DNA of 48,702 nucleotides from JAICMB01 sp035295125 (GTDB lineage Bacteria; Acidobacteriota; Terriglobia; Bryobacterales; Bryobacteraceae), in contig DATGJP010000082.1 of the NCBI GenBank assembly GCA_035295125.1, positions 1 through 48,702 of the forward strand, given 5' to 3'. Below, piece after piece: positions 31,808-38,767 of this stretch. The position numbers and the translations under genes are program-made. The first letter of the stretch is position 1; every line of letters begins with the position of its first letter. The notes below the pieces were generated by a model. That model did not search any database. It saw nothing but the letters and a program-made list of their open reading frames with translations, and was not told the DNA's origin.

Positions 31808-31882
31808 CTGGGGCCCGCGGGCGACGCGGAATGTAGCGTGTGAGGCATCTGACGGGGATCAGAGATCTGGTCTTTTTTCGAA

Positions 31883-31965
31883 AAGCAGGTGAAACCGCCT
31901 GCTTCACCCTTCCGCAGCCTCCAAAACCCTCGTGAGATGCAAACAATCCGAGGCTGTGTAATACC
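31883..31965 (+). repeat. Dispersed palindromic repeat, copy C
   Basis: AAGCAGG (31883-31889) and CCTGCTT (31898-31904) form a seven-pair stem with the loop TGAAACCG. CACCCTTCCGCAGCCTCCA and, further on, GGCTGTGTAA follow in the same order as in copy A. It lies between queC and the MFS gene. Confidence 0.65.
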
Positions 31966-31972
31966 ACCCGAA

Positions 31973-33175
31973 TTACCTGGCATCGAGTTTCAGGGCCAGG
32001 GCGATTCCGGCGATTGGGAAAACCAGCAGCGCGCTCAGGGCGTGGTGGAGGGTGAAGTGATCGCCGGCCCAACCGGTCAGGGGGATAAAGATCAGGCCGG
32101 CGGTTCCCCAGGCGAAACCCATCATCAGGGCCGAGACGGTGCCTGCCTGCGAGGGAACGAGGTCCTGGGCCATTACGACGTTCACGGGGATGGTGAAGAG
32201 CAGCAGCAATCCTCCGAGGGAGAGACCGATGATGGAGGCGACGCCCGAGGTTGCGAAGAACAGCGTCAGAAACGGGAGGCAGCCGGCCATCGACACCAGG
32301 ATGACCTGGCGTCCACCGAAACGGTCGGCCAGGTGGCCACCGGCGAATCCGCCAACGGCACCGAATACAAGGTAGAGCGAGAGGGCGAGGCTGGCGGCGG
32401 TGAGCGAGAATCCGCGTTCGCGATGCAGGTAGAGCGGGAGGAGCTGGCCGTAGACGACCTGCAGGATGGAGCGGATGAAGACCAGCAGGTAGAGGATCGT
32501 CAGCGGCTTCCAGACGGCACGTAGGGGCCGCCAATCGAAGCTGCGGCGCGGATGCGCGCTAGTTTTGGTGGCGTCGCCCAGCTTGAAGAGCAGAAAGATC
32601 GAGATGAAAACACCGGGGATCGCACCCAGCCAGGCTCGCGAGAGGCCGACTTCGGTGAAGAGCGTCGTGAAGAACGATGGGCCGACGGCGAGTCCTAGCG
32701 TTCCCGCGCTGATGAAGATCGCCATCCAGCGGCCGCGATTGCTGGTGACAATACCGGCGGTGGCGAGCGCGGAAGCTTGCGGATGGAATGACGCAATGCC
32801 GGCCCCGCCGAGGAGAATCAGGAGCAGCAGCCAGCCGAAGCTGGGTGCGAGGCACAGCGCGGAGATGAAGATTCCGGCGACTGCGGGGCCCAGAGCTGAG
32901 AACAATCGCGAGTGAAAGCGATCGGAGAGGTAGCCGTAGGCGGGTTGGAGCACCGAGCCGGAGAAGACCATCATGCCGCCGAGGATACCGGCGCGGGTGA
33001 GGCTGAGGCCCATCTTGTCGCCGAGCACGGGTTGATAGGCGCTGAGGGCGGCGGAGTAGAGGTCCACGCAAAAGTGCGCGACCGAAAACAGGATCAGCGC
33101 GAGGAAGCCGTTTCGCGCGAGCGTGGATCGCTCCGGCGCGATTTTCACCTGTAATGCGGAGGCTTCGGACGCCAT
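31973..33175 (-). CDS. MFS transporter, fosmidomycin-resistance-like
   Basis: This encodes 400 residues from ATG 33175. The frame runs further upstream to 34024, but that extension overlaps the plus-strand TPR gene and is a shadow. Twelve hydrophobic segments are visible, among them LALILFSVAHFCVDLYSAAL, GILGGMMVFSGSVLQPAYGYL, WLLLLILLGGAGIASFHPQA and the second-half AVGGFAGGHLADRFGGRQVIL, whose G...D...GR loop is the MFS signature. The ASFHPQAS segment is characteristic of the Fsr subfamily, drug exporters driven by protons. The real substrate is unknown. It diverges from the TPR gene with a 30-base gap. Its 3' end lies just beyond the repeat at 31883. Confidence 0.88.
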   Translation of the reverse strand: MASEASALQVKIAPERSTLARNGFLALILFSVAHFCVDLYSAALSAYQPVLGDKMGLSLTRAGILGGMMVFSGSVLQPAYGYLSDRFHSRLFSALGPAVAGIFISALCLAPSFGWLLLLILLGGAGIASFHPQASALATAGIVTSNRGRWMAIFISAGTLGLAVGPSFFTTLFTEVGLSRAWLGAIPGVFISIFLLFKLGDATKTSAHPRRSFDWRPLRAVWKPLTILYLLVFIRSILQVVYGQLLPLYLHRERGFSLTAASLALSLYLVFGAVGGFAGGHLADRFGGRQVILVSMAGCLPFLTLFFATSGVASIIGLSLGGLLLLFTIPVNVVMAQDLVPSQAGTVSALMMGFAWGTAGLIFIPLTGWAGDHFTLHHALSALLVFPIAGIALALKLDAR

Positions 33176-33205
33176 CGCGAGAGTTCTTTTATTATAGTCG
33201 GAGCG

Positions 33206-34255
33206 ATGCGTTTGGCTTTTGCTTCGTTGCTTGCCTGCTTGTTTGCAGCCTTGATTTATGCGGACGACGCGTCGCCCGAGGAACTCGAACAGCGTGCCCG
33301 CACTTATCGTCTTCAGGGCAACCTGCCCATGGCGGAGAAGTGTTTTCGGCAGTTGCTGGAGATTCGGGAGGGTGCATCGGGGCAGTACAGCAGCGAGCTT
33401 GCCCCCACGTTGAACAGCCTGGCTCGCATTCTGATTGCTACGAAGAAGTATTCGGAGGCGGAGCGCCTGTTGTCGCGGATCGCCTCGATCCGGGAGAGGC
33501 AGCGCGGGTTCGATCACCCGGACGTCGCCGCCGCTTACATGGCTCTGGCGGATCTTTATGCGGTGGAGAAGAATCTGCCGGCGGCTGAGCCACTGTATGT
33601 TCGCGCGATCGAGATTCTGGAGAAGGTTTATGGGACGGAAGACCAGAAGATCTGTCCGGCGCTGGAGGGGCTGGCCGGGATGTACCGCGCGGAATCGAAG
33701 ATCGATGAAGCGGAGGCCCTGCTGCGGCGCGCGTTGCTGATTCGCGATAACGCGGTCGGGCCGGTGAATGCAGATGTCATGCAGGCGCTGGATGCGCTCG
33801 CGTCGTTGTACTACTCCGCGGCGCGGTTCGCGGATGCGGAGCCGCTGTATCGGCGCTCTTTGGCCATCGCAGAGCAACTGAGCCGGCCGGACAGCGCGGA
33901 ACTGGCCACCAATCTTGACAATCTCGCGGTGGTTTTGGCAAAGCAGGACAAGTACAAGGAAGCCGAGCCGCTCTATCAGCGGTCGCTCGAGATTCGCGAC
34001 ATGGTCGACATTTCGAGTCTTCACAACCTGGCGCTGGTGAAGGCGGGGTTGAAGAAGTATTGGGCGGCGGACGCTTTGTATAAGCGCATTTTGGCGATTG
34101 CGCCGAATTCTCCAGGGCTAGTGCCGGTGCTGAATGAGTACGCCGAGGTGCTGCACGCGTTGAAGCGTGAGACAGAGGCGGCGCGCGTGGAAGCTCGCGC
34201 AAAATCGCTGAAGCGCGTGGAGGGCTCGGATACGATGAAGAAGGATGTTCACTGA
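33206..34255 (+). CDS. Exported tetratricopeptide-repeat protein
   Basis: This encodes 349 residues. A signal peptide (RLAFASLLACLFAALIYA) is followed by six or seven TPR units of about 42 residues: YRLQGNLPMAEKCFRQLLEI, LNSLARILIATKKYSEAERLL, YMALADLYAVEKNLPAAEPLY, LASLYYSAARFADAEPLYRR and LAVVLAKQDKYKEAEPLYQR. The 42-residue spacing matches kinesin-light-chain-type TPRs. These are scaffolds for protein partners, so an envelope role is likely, but the partner is not visible. The last 11 bases overlap the holB start, which suggests cotranscription. Confidence 0.85.
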   Translation: MRLAFASLLACLFAALIYADDASPEELEQRARTYRLQGNLPMAEKCFRQLLEIREGASGQYSSELAPTLNSLARILIATKKYSEAERLLSRIASIRERQRGFDHPDVAAAYMALADLYAVEKNLPAAEPLYVRAIEILEKVYGTEDQKICPALEGLAGMYRAESKIDEAEALLRRALLIRDNAVGPVNADVMQALDALASLYYSAARFADAEPLYRRSLAIAEQLSRPDSAELATNLDNLAVVLAKQDKYKEAEPLYQRSLEIRDMVDISSLHNLALVKAGLKKYWAADALYKRILAIAPNSPGLVPVLNEYAEVLHALKRETEAARVEARAKSLKRVEGSDTMKKDVH

Positions 34256-35282
34256 TTTTCAGGGCAACGCGCAGGTTGCCGAGGCTTTATCGCAGCTCTC
34301 GCGACAGGAACGGATTCCGCAGACTTTGTTGTTTTCGGGGCCGGAGGGGGTCGGGAAGGCGACGCTGGCTCGTCGGTTTGGCGCGGCGCTTGTCGGCGAA
34401 GCGGCGAAAATCGAGCATGATGACCAAAGCCTGGAGCACAACCAGGAGATTGTCGCGGATCGGGAAAAGTGGACCGCGGAGAAGCGCAATGAGGACCCGC
34501 TGTTCTTTTCGAGCCATCCGGATTTTGTGACTTTTGTTCCGGACGGTCCGCTGCGGCAGATCTCGATTCAGCAGATGCGGTTTTTGAAAGAGCGGGCGCA
34601 GTTTAAGCCTTTGCACGGGGCACGGCGGATTTTCCTGATTGATCACATCGACCGCGCCAACGAGCAGGCCGCCAATTCGCTGCTGAAGACGCTGGAGGAG
34701 CCGCCGGACCACCTGATCGTGATTATGACGGCTGAGAATGCTTACGACCTGCTGCCCACGATCCGGTCGCGGGCGGTGCCGTTTCACCTGGCGCCGTTGG
34801 GGAATGAGGAGATGCGCGCGTTTGTGAAGATGCGGGGATTGTCGGATGCGGAGCGGCGGATCGCGCTGGCGTCGGGGAGTCCAGGGTTGGCGATTTCTAT
34901 CGATCTGGAAGCCTATAGCGAGCGGCGGACTGCGATGCTGGAATTGCTGAAAGTGGCGGCCGGGCGGGCGCCGTTTACGGATTGGGCGAAGCACTCGGAG
35001 GCGATCTCGATGAGGAAGACGGAGCGGCTGGATTTGTTGCTGCGGGTGCTTTATCTGCTGATCGAAGATGTGCTGCTGCTGGCGAACGGGTGCGGGGATA
35101 TTCGGAATGTGGATATGCGGAAAGAATTGGAGAGCATCGCCTCGCGGGTTTCGTTTGAGTGGCTTCGAGCGGCGGTGAAGAAGACGGATGAGTTGGTCGA
35201 GTTGGTGCGGCGGAATATCCAGAAGAGTCTTGCGCTGGACTCGTTTGCTATGGAGCTGCGGCGGGCGGCGGGCCGGGCCTAA
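34245..35282 (+). CDS. holB: DNA polymerase III clamp-loader subunit delta prime
   Basis: This encodes 345 residues. It is the delta prime component of the clamp loader, which opens the beta clamp together with gamma/tau. The P-loop-like GPEGVGKATLARRFG lies at residues 32-46, IFLIDHIDRANEQAANSLLKTLEEPP at about 130 is the Walker-B/sensor region, and PTIRSRAVPFHL stands where the family has the SRC motif, here with Ala instead of Cys. The zinc-binding cysteines of enterobacterial delta prime are not seen; the corresponding segment is a longer charged insert (EAAKIEHDDQSLEHNQE). The end is rich in Arg and Leu. It overlaps the TPR gene by 11 bases. Confidence 0.85.
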   Translation: MFTDFQGNAQVAEALSQLSRQERIPQTLLFSGPEGVGKATLARRFGAALVGEAAKIEHDDQSLEHNQEIVADREKWTAEKRNEDPLFFSSHPDFVTFVPDGPLRQISIQQMRFLKERAQFKPLHGARRIFLIDHIDRANEQAANSLLKTLEEPPDHLIVIMTAENAYDLLPTIRSRAVPFHLAPLGNEEMRAFVKMRGLSDAERRIALASGSPGLAISIDLEAYSERRTAMLELLKVAAGRAPFTDWAKHSEAISMRKTERLDLLLRVLYLLIEDVLLLANGCGDIRNVDMRKELESIASRVSFEWLRAAVKKTDELVELVRRNIQKSLALDSFAMELRRAAGRA

Positions 35283-35292
35283 AGGATGTGCC

Positions 35293-35317
35293 AGCGGCGG
35301 ATTTCAAACCCGCCGCT
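35293..35317. repeat. Palindrome between holB and the TIM-barrel gene
   Basis: AGCGGCGG at 35293-35300 pairs with CCGCCGCT at 35310-35317 with a nine-base loop (ATTTCAAAC), and TGCAATCCTGCC follows. It lies between converging genes. Without a T-run it is not a typical terminator, but it resembles the hairpins at 21871 and 23009. Confidence 0.65.
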
Positions 35318-35332
35318 GGGTGCAATCCTGCC

Positions 35333-36172
35333 TTACGTCAGGGTGTGCAGGTAGTCGATGCTGGGCTTGAGCTGGTCCATGTTGAGCTCGACGAAGTAGT
35401 TCTTGATTCCTGCGGTTTTTGCCGCGGCGAAGGTCTTCTTCCAGTCCACCATTCCCTGGCCGACGGGTACCTGCTTCTTCTCGGTCGATGACCAATCCTG
35501 GAGGTGCATGGAGAGGAAGCGGCCGGGGTATTTCGTGAGATACGTCGCGGCTTCGTATCCCAGGCTGATTACCGACACCTGGAACTGCATCTTGACCAGT
35601 TTGGGATCGAACTCGCTCATCAGCTTGTCGTAGACGAGGACACCGTCGATTTCCTTGAATTCGAAGTTGTGGTTGTGAAAGCCGAGCTGCATTCCGGCTT
35701 TTTTGACCTGCTCGCCGATTTTGTTCAGATCGTGGGCGGATTGGACCCACTCGGCCATGGTCGCGTCCGGACGGAAACCGAACGTCGAGAGCACCATTTG
35801 TTTCAGGCCAAGCTCCTTGGCAAAGGCGATGCGGTCGTCGGTTTTCTGGCGGAGCTCCGTCCATTGGAAGTGGCAGCTCTCGCAGCCGAGGCCGGCGGCA
35901 TGGATGCGTTCCTTCATGTCCGAGGTCTTCATACCGACCAGCGGTCCGTAGCCGGCGTTGGCGTAGCCGGGCGGGGAACACATCTCGATCATGCGGTAGC
36001 CCATGCCGGCGAGCTGTTTCAGCGTGCCGTCGAAATCCTTGCACAACGCATCGCGAACGGGATACGTTTGGCAGCCGATCGGCAGCCCGAGTGGATCGGC
36101 GTCCAGGAGGCGCGGCAGTAGACCGGCAGCGGCCATGGTGCCGCCTAAGAAATGCCGTCTTGTAGAGTTCAT
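35333..36172 (-). CDS. Tat-exported sugar-phosphate isomerase/epimerase-type TIM-barrel protein
   Basis: This encodes about 279 residues from ATG 36172, whose ATGA overlaps the stop of the preceding oxidoreductase gene. The start NSTRRHFLGGTMAAAGLL carries the twin-arginine motif RRHFLG. The barrel (PIGCQTYPVRDALCKDFDG, YRMIEMCSPPGY, FHNHNFEFKE, VKMQFQVSVI, FLSMHLQDWS, YFVELNMDQ) matches the xylose-isomerase-like/AP endonuclease 2 group, in which His and Glu residues bind a divalent metal. These proteins act on sugars. The order oxidoreductase then epimerase is frequent in Acidobacteria and Planctomycetes, suggesting a shared sugar substrate. Confidence 0.88.
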   Translation of the reverse strand: MNSTRRHFLGGTMAAAGLLPRLLDADPLGLPIGCQTYPVRDALCKDFDGTLKQLAGMGYRMIEMCSPPGYANAGYGPLVGMKTSDMKERIHAAGLGCESCHFQWTELRQKTDDRIAFAKELGLKQMVLSTFGFRPDATMAEWVQSAHDLNKIGEQVKKAGMQLGFHNHNFEFKEIDGVLVYDKLMSEFDPKLVKMQFQVSVISLGYEAATYLTKYPGRFLSMHLQDWSSTEKKQVPVGQGMVDWKKTFAAAKTAGIKNYFVELNMDQLKPSIDYLHTLT

Positions 36173-37707
36173 GCTGGGGACCATCCTTTCCTGTATTCGC
36201 GCGCGAGGTATTTATCAGCGTCGGCTGAGTTGGTGATCTTCACGTTCTCGGCGTCGAAGAGCACACGCTGTCTGGCCCGCAGCGCTACGGCATACAGGTT
36301 TACCGCGTCGGAAATCGGGCCAGCATTCAGGAAACTTCCGGGCGACTGTTGCCTGGCTCCGCGGCAGGCTGCAATCCACTGGCGGATACCAGGCGCGACC
36401 TCTCCCGATTCGCGTTGCTGGCGGGCGGGCGGCTGCGGCGGCGGATAACCACGCGCTTGCATGAGGCGCTCGGGAATGAGGCGCGGGTTCTCGACGCGGA
36501 AGCCGGCGAGGATTTTTCCCTTGTCGCCGACGAACATCATGCCTTCGGCCGGCAGGGTTTTGTGATCCTCGTCCAATTCCTCGGGAGTTGGGGGCTTGAT
36601 GCCGCCGTCGTACCAGATCAGGTCGATGGCGGGGCGGGCGCCTCGCGCGGGGTACTTGAACCGAGTGACGCTGGCGGTAGGGAACGAGAAGTCGTTCCTT
36701 ACGGTCATCGGAACGTTGCCGTTCGCGTTGAATACGACGTCGTGACTCAGCATGGGATCGACGCTGGTAGGTGTCGTCAGGTCGAGTGCGTTGAAGACGG
36801 TCCAGAGGCTGTAGTGGCCCATGTCGGCCATCGATCCACCCCCGAAGTCGTACCAGCCGCGAAAGACCATGTTGGTGTAGTCGGGATGATAGGGGCGCTC
36901 TGCTTCGGGACCAAGCCAAAGATCCCAATCGAAGCCCTCGGGCACTGACGGCTTGTCGGTGGGTAGGGTCGCGTATTGCGGCCACACGGGGCGATTCGTC
37001 CAGTTGTGGACCTCGCGGAGAGTGCCTATGGAGCCATCCTTGATCCACGCCATCACCTGGTCCATGGAGCCATTGGTGTCCCAGGGAATGAAGTGCGTGG
37101 AGACGCCTGTTTCTCGCGCGGTCTGGATCACCTGGCGCGCCTCCTTCAAGCGGTTGGCGATAGGCTTGTGCATCATGACGTGCTTGCCCTTTTTCATCGC
37201 GGCCATGCTGATGACGCCATGAAGGTGATCGGGCGTCATGACTTTGACGGCGTTGAGGTCCTTTTCTTTTTCGAGAAGCTCGCGGTAATCGGCATAGGCG
37301 GCGCAGCCTTTGTACTTGTCGCTCGCGCGGTTGGCGGCGTAATACGACTCGACCACATCCTTGCCGACATCGCGGCCGCCGGGGATCGCGCCTTCTGCTC
37401 CGGCCTTCCAATCCGGCTTGCCAATGGTCTGGCGAATGCCGTTCAGGATGCCGTCGCGCGACCAGTCGCGGTAATTGACGGCGTATTTATTGGGGTCGCA
37501 AACGGCGACGATTTGAATGTCGGGGACGGGGAGCAGGGTCAGCATTTCGCGCAGGCCCTGCGTGCCCACTCCGATGTACGCGAGCGTGATTTTGTCGCTG
37601 GGAGCGACGACTCCGGGCCCTCCCAGCACGTGTCTGGGAACAATGGTGAATGCGGCGGTGGTCGCGGCCGCAGTTCCTAGAAATGTACGGCGATTTTGTT
37701 CAGACAT
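36169..37707 (-). CDS. Tat-exported Gfo/Idh/MocA-family oxidoreductase
   Basis: This encodes 512 residues. The N-terminal QNRRTFLGTAAATTAAFTI contains the twin-arginine signal. The Rossmann start KITLAYIGVGTQGLREML, IVAVCDPNKYA and KDLNAVKVMTPDHLHG fit a nucleotide-binding domain, followed by the AMKKGKHVMMHKPIANRL segment carrying the conserved EKP-type motif, here HKP. The second half (WYDFGGGSMADMGHYSLW) forms the beta-sheet substrate domain. It would bind NAD(P) in the periplasm and act on a sugar or inositol. The length exceeds the common 350-400 and matches exported acidobacterial members. Its TGA overlaps the start of the epimerase gene. Confidence 0.9.
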   Translation of the reverse strand: MSEQNRRTFLGTAAATTAAFTIVPRHVLGGPGVVAPSDKITLAYIGVGTQGLREMLTLLPVPDIQIVAVCDPNKYAVNYRDWSRDGILNGIRQTIGKPDWKAGAEGAIPGGRDVGKDVVESYYAANRASDKYKGCAAYADYRELLEKEKDLNAVKVMTPDHLHGVISMAAMKKGKHVMMHKPIANRLKEARQVIQTARETGVSTHFIPWDTNGSMDQVMAWIKDGSIGTLREVHNWTNRPVWPQYATLPTDKPSVPEGFDWDLWLGPEAERPYHPDYTNMVFRGWYDFGGGSMADMGHYSLWTVFNALDLTTPTSVDPMLSHDVVFNANGNVPMTVRNDFSFPTASVTRFKYPARGARPAIDLIWYDGGIKPPTPEELDEDHKTLPAEGMMFVGDKGKILAGFRVENPRLIPERLMQARGYPPPQPPARQQRESGEVAPGIRQWIAACRGARQQSPGSFLNAGPISDAVNLYAVALRARQRVLFDAENVKITNSADADKYLAREYRKGWSPA

Positions 37708-37751
37708 CTGTTCGAAATGGTACTGAAAAGCGGGGAGGGAGACAATGGCTG

Positions 37752-37861
37752 GCCTTTTGGCATGTCCTTTCCCGGTGAGTTCTAAAGGCCGGCTGAAGCC
37801 CGCTTTACCCTTCCACTGTCTCCAAGACTTCGTCAGGCGCGGACAATCAGCAGCGGTGTAA
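37752..37861 (+). repeat. Dispersed palindromic repeat, copy B
   Basis: The order is: a hairpin-prone GGCCTTTTGGCATGTCC-like part, then TTTCCCGGTGA as in copy A, AAAGGCC, GGC-TGAA-GCC (37791-37800), CGCTTTACCCTTCCACTGTCTCCA, and a final GCGGTGTAATA. It lies upstream of the patatin gene and downstream of the oxidoreductase start. Confidence 0.65.
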
Positions 37862-37891
37862 TACTCTTCTACGCTGCAGTATTGTGGAACG

Positions 37892-38767
37892 ATGGCGAAA
37901 CGTGCGTTGGTATTGGGTGGCGGCGGTCCCGTCGGTATTGGATGGGAGTCGGGGTTGTTGGCCGGGCTGGCGGAAGAAGGGATCGATTTGTCGAACGGCG
38001 ATTTGATTTGCGGGACTTCGGCGGGGTCGTTCGTTGGAGCGCAGTTGGCGCTAGGGCGAGCTCCTGGCGCGATTGTGGCTCCTTACCTCAACGAGAAGGA
38101 GCCGGCCGAGAGCGTCAATCCTCCCGATCTTACAGTGCTGGTGGTGAAGATGATGGATGCCGTCACAGGGGCGCGTCCGGTAAAGGAAGTGCGGGCGGAG
38201 ATCGGCGCATGGGCTCTCTCGACGCCGACGATCTCAGAGGATGAATTCATCGAACGGTTTGCTCCTTCACTGAATGGCGAAGCGGATGGGCAGTGGCCCA
38301 AGCGCCCGTTCGTCTGTACTGCCGTGGACACGGCGGATGGCTCCTTCCTCGTTTGGGACAAGTCGTCGGGCGTCGGGTTGGCGCGCGCGGTGGCTTCGAG
38401 CTGCGCCGTACCTGGGGTTTATCCTCCGATCACGATCAACGGGCGGCGCTACATGGATGGGGGTATGCGCTCGTCGACGAGCGCGGATGTGGCGAAGGAT
38501 TGCGATCGTGTAGTGGTGATCGCAGTCATGTCGGGACGCGGCGCGCCGACCCTGGCGGAGGCATTTCGCCGCAAGCTCGATACGGAATTGCAGGCTTTGA
38601 AAGACATCGGGAGACAGGTCGAGCTGATCGTGCCCGATGCCAACAGTGCGGATGCGTTCGGCCCGAACCTCATGGATGCCCGCCGGCGTTCCGGCGCGGC
38701 AAAGGCCGGTTTCCAACAGGGGCGGTCAATCGCCGCGCACATCGGCGCGTTCTGGTCAGAAGTTTAG
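37892..38767 (+). CDS. Patatin-like phospholipase
   Basis: This encodes 291 residues. The oxyanion loop GGGGPVGIGWESG comes first, then the nucleophile elbow GTSAGS (Ser about 46), and the catalytic Asp in the DGG of YMDGGMRSSTSADVA. All three are intact, so it should be an active lipid acyl hydrolase of the patatin/RssA group, acting on phospholipid or neutral lipid, presumably in the cytoplasm because no signal peptide is seen. The last 12 bases overlap the convergent TonB-receptor gene. The ribosome binding site is weak. A copy of the palindromic repeat precedes it. Confidence 0.9.
   Translation: MAKRALVLGGGGPVGIGWESGLLAGLAEEGIDLSNGDLICGTSAGSFVGAQLALGRAPGAIVAPYLNEKEPAESVNPPDLTVLVVKMMDAVTGARPVKEVRAEIGAWALSTPTISEDEFIERFAPSLNGEADGQWPKRPFVCTAVDTADGSFLVWDKSSGVGLARAVASSCAVPGVYPPITINGRRYMDGGMRSSTSADVAKDCDRVVVIAVMSGRGAPTLAEAFRRKLDTELQALKDIGRQVELIVPDANSADAFGPNLMDARRRSGAAKAGFQQGRSIAAHIGAFWSEV

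Noticed and set aside
31808..31882. preQ1 riboswitch upstream of queC
   Set aside because: No recognisable aptamer pairing was found; the region instead leads into a palindromic repeat.
31299..32534. Long 411-codon minus-strand frame
   Set aside because: It overlaps queC and MFS in another frame, with proline/arginine shadow composition.
33176..34024. 283-residue N-terminal extension of the MFS frame
   Set aside because: It lies antisense to the clearly coding TPR gene and has arginine-rich shadow composition. The MFS starts at 33175.
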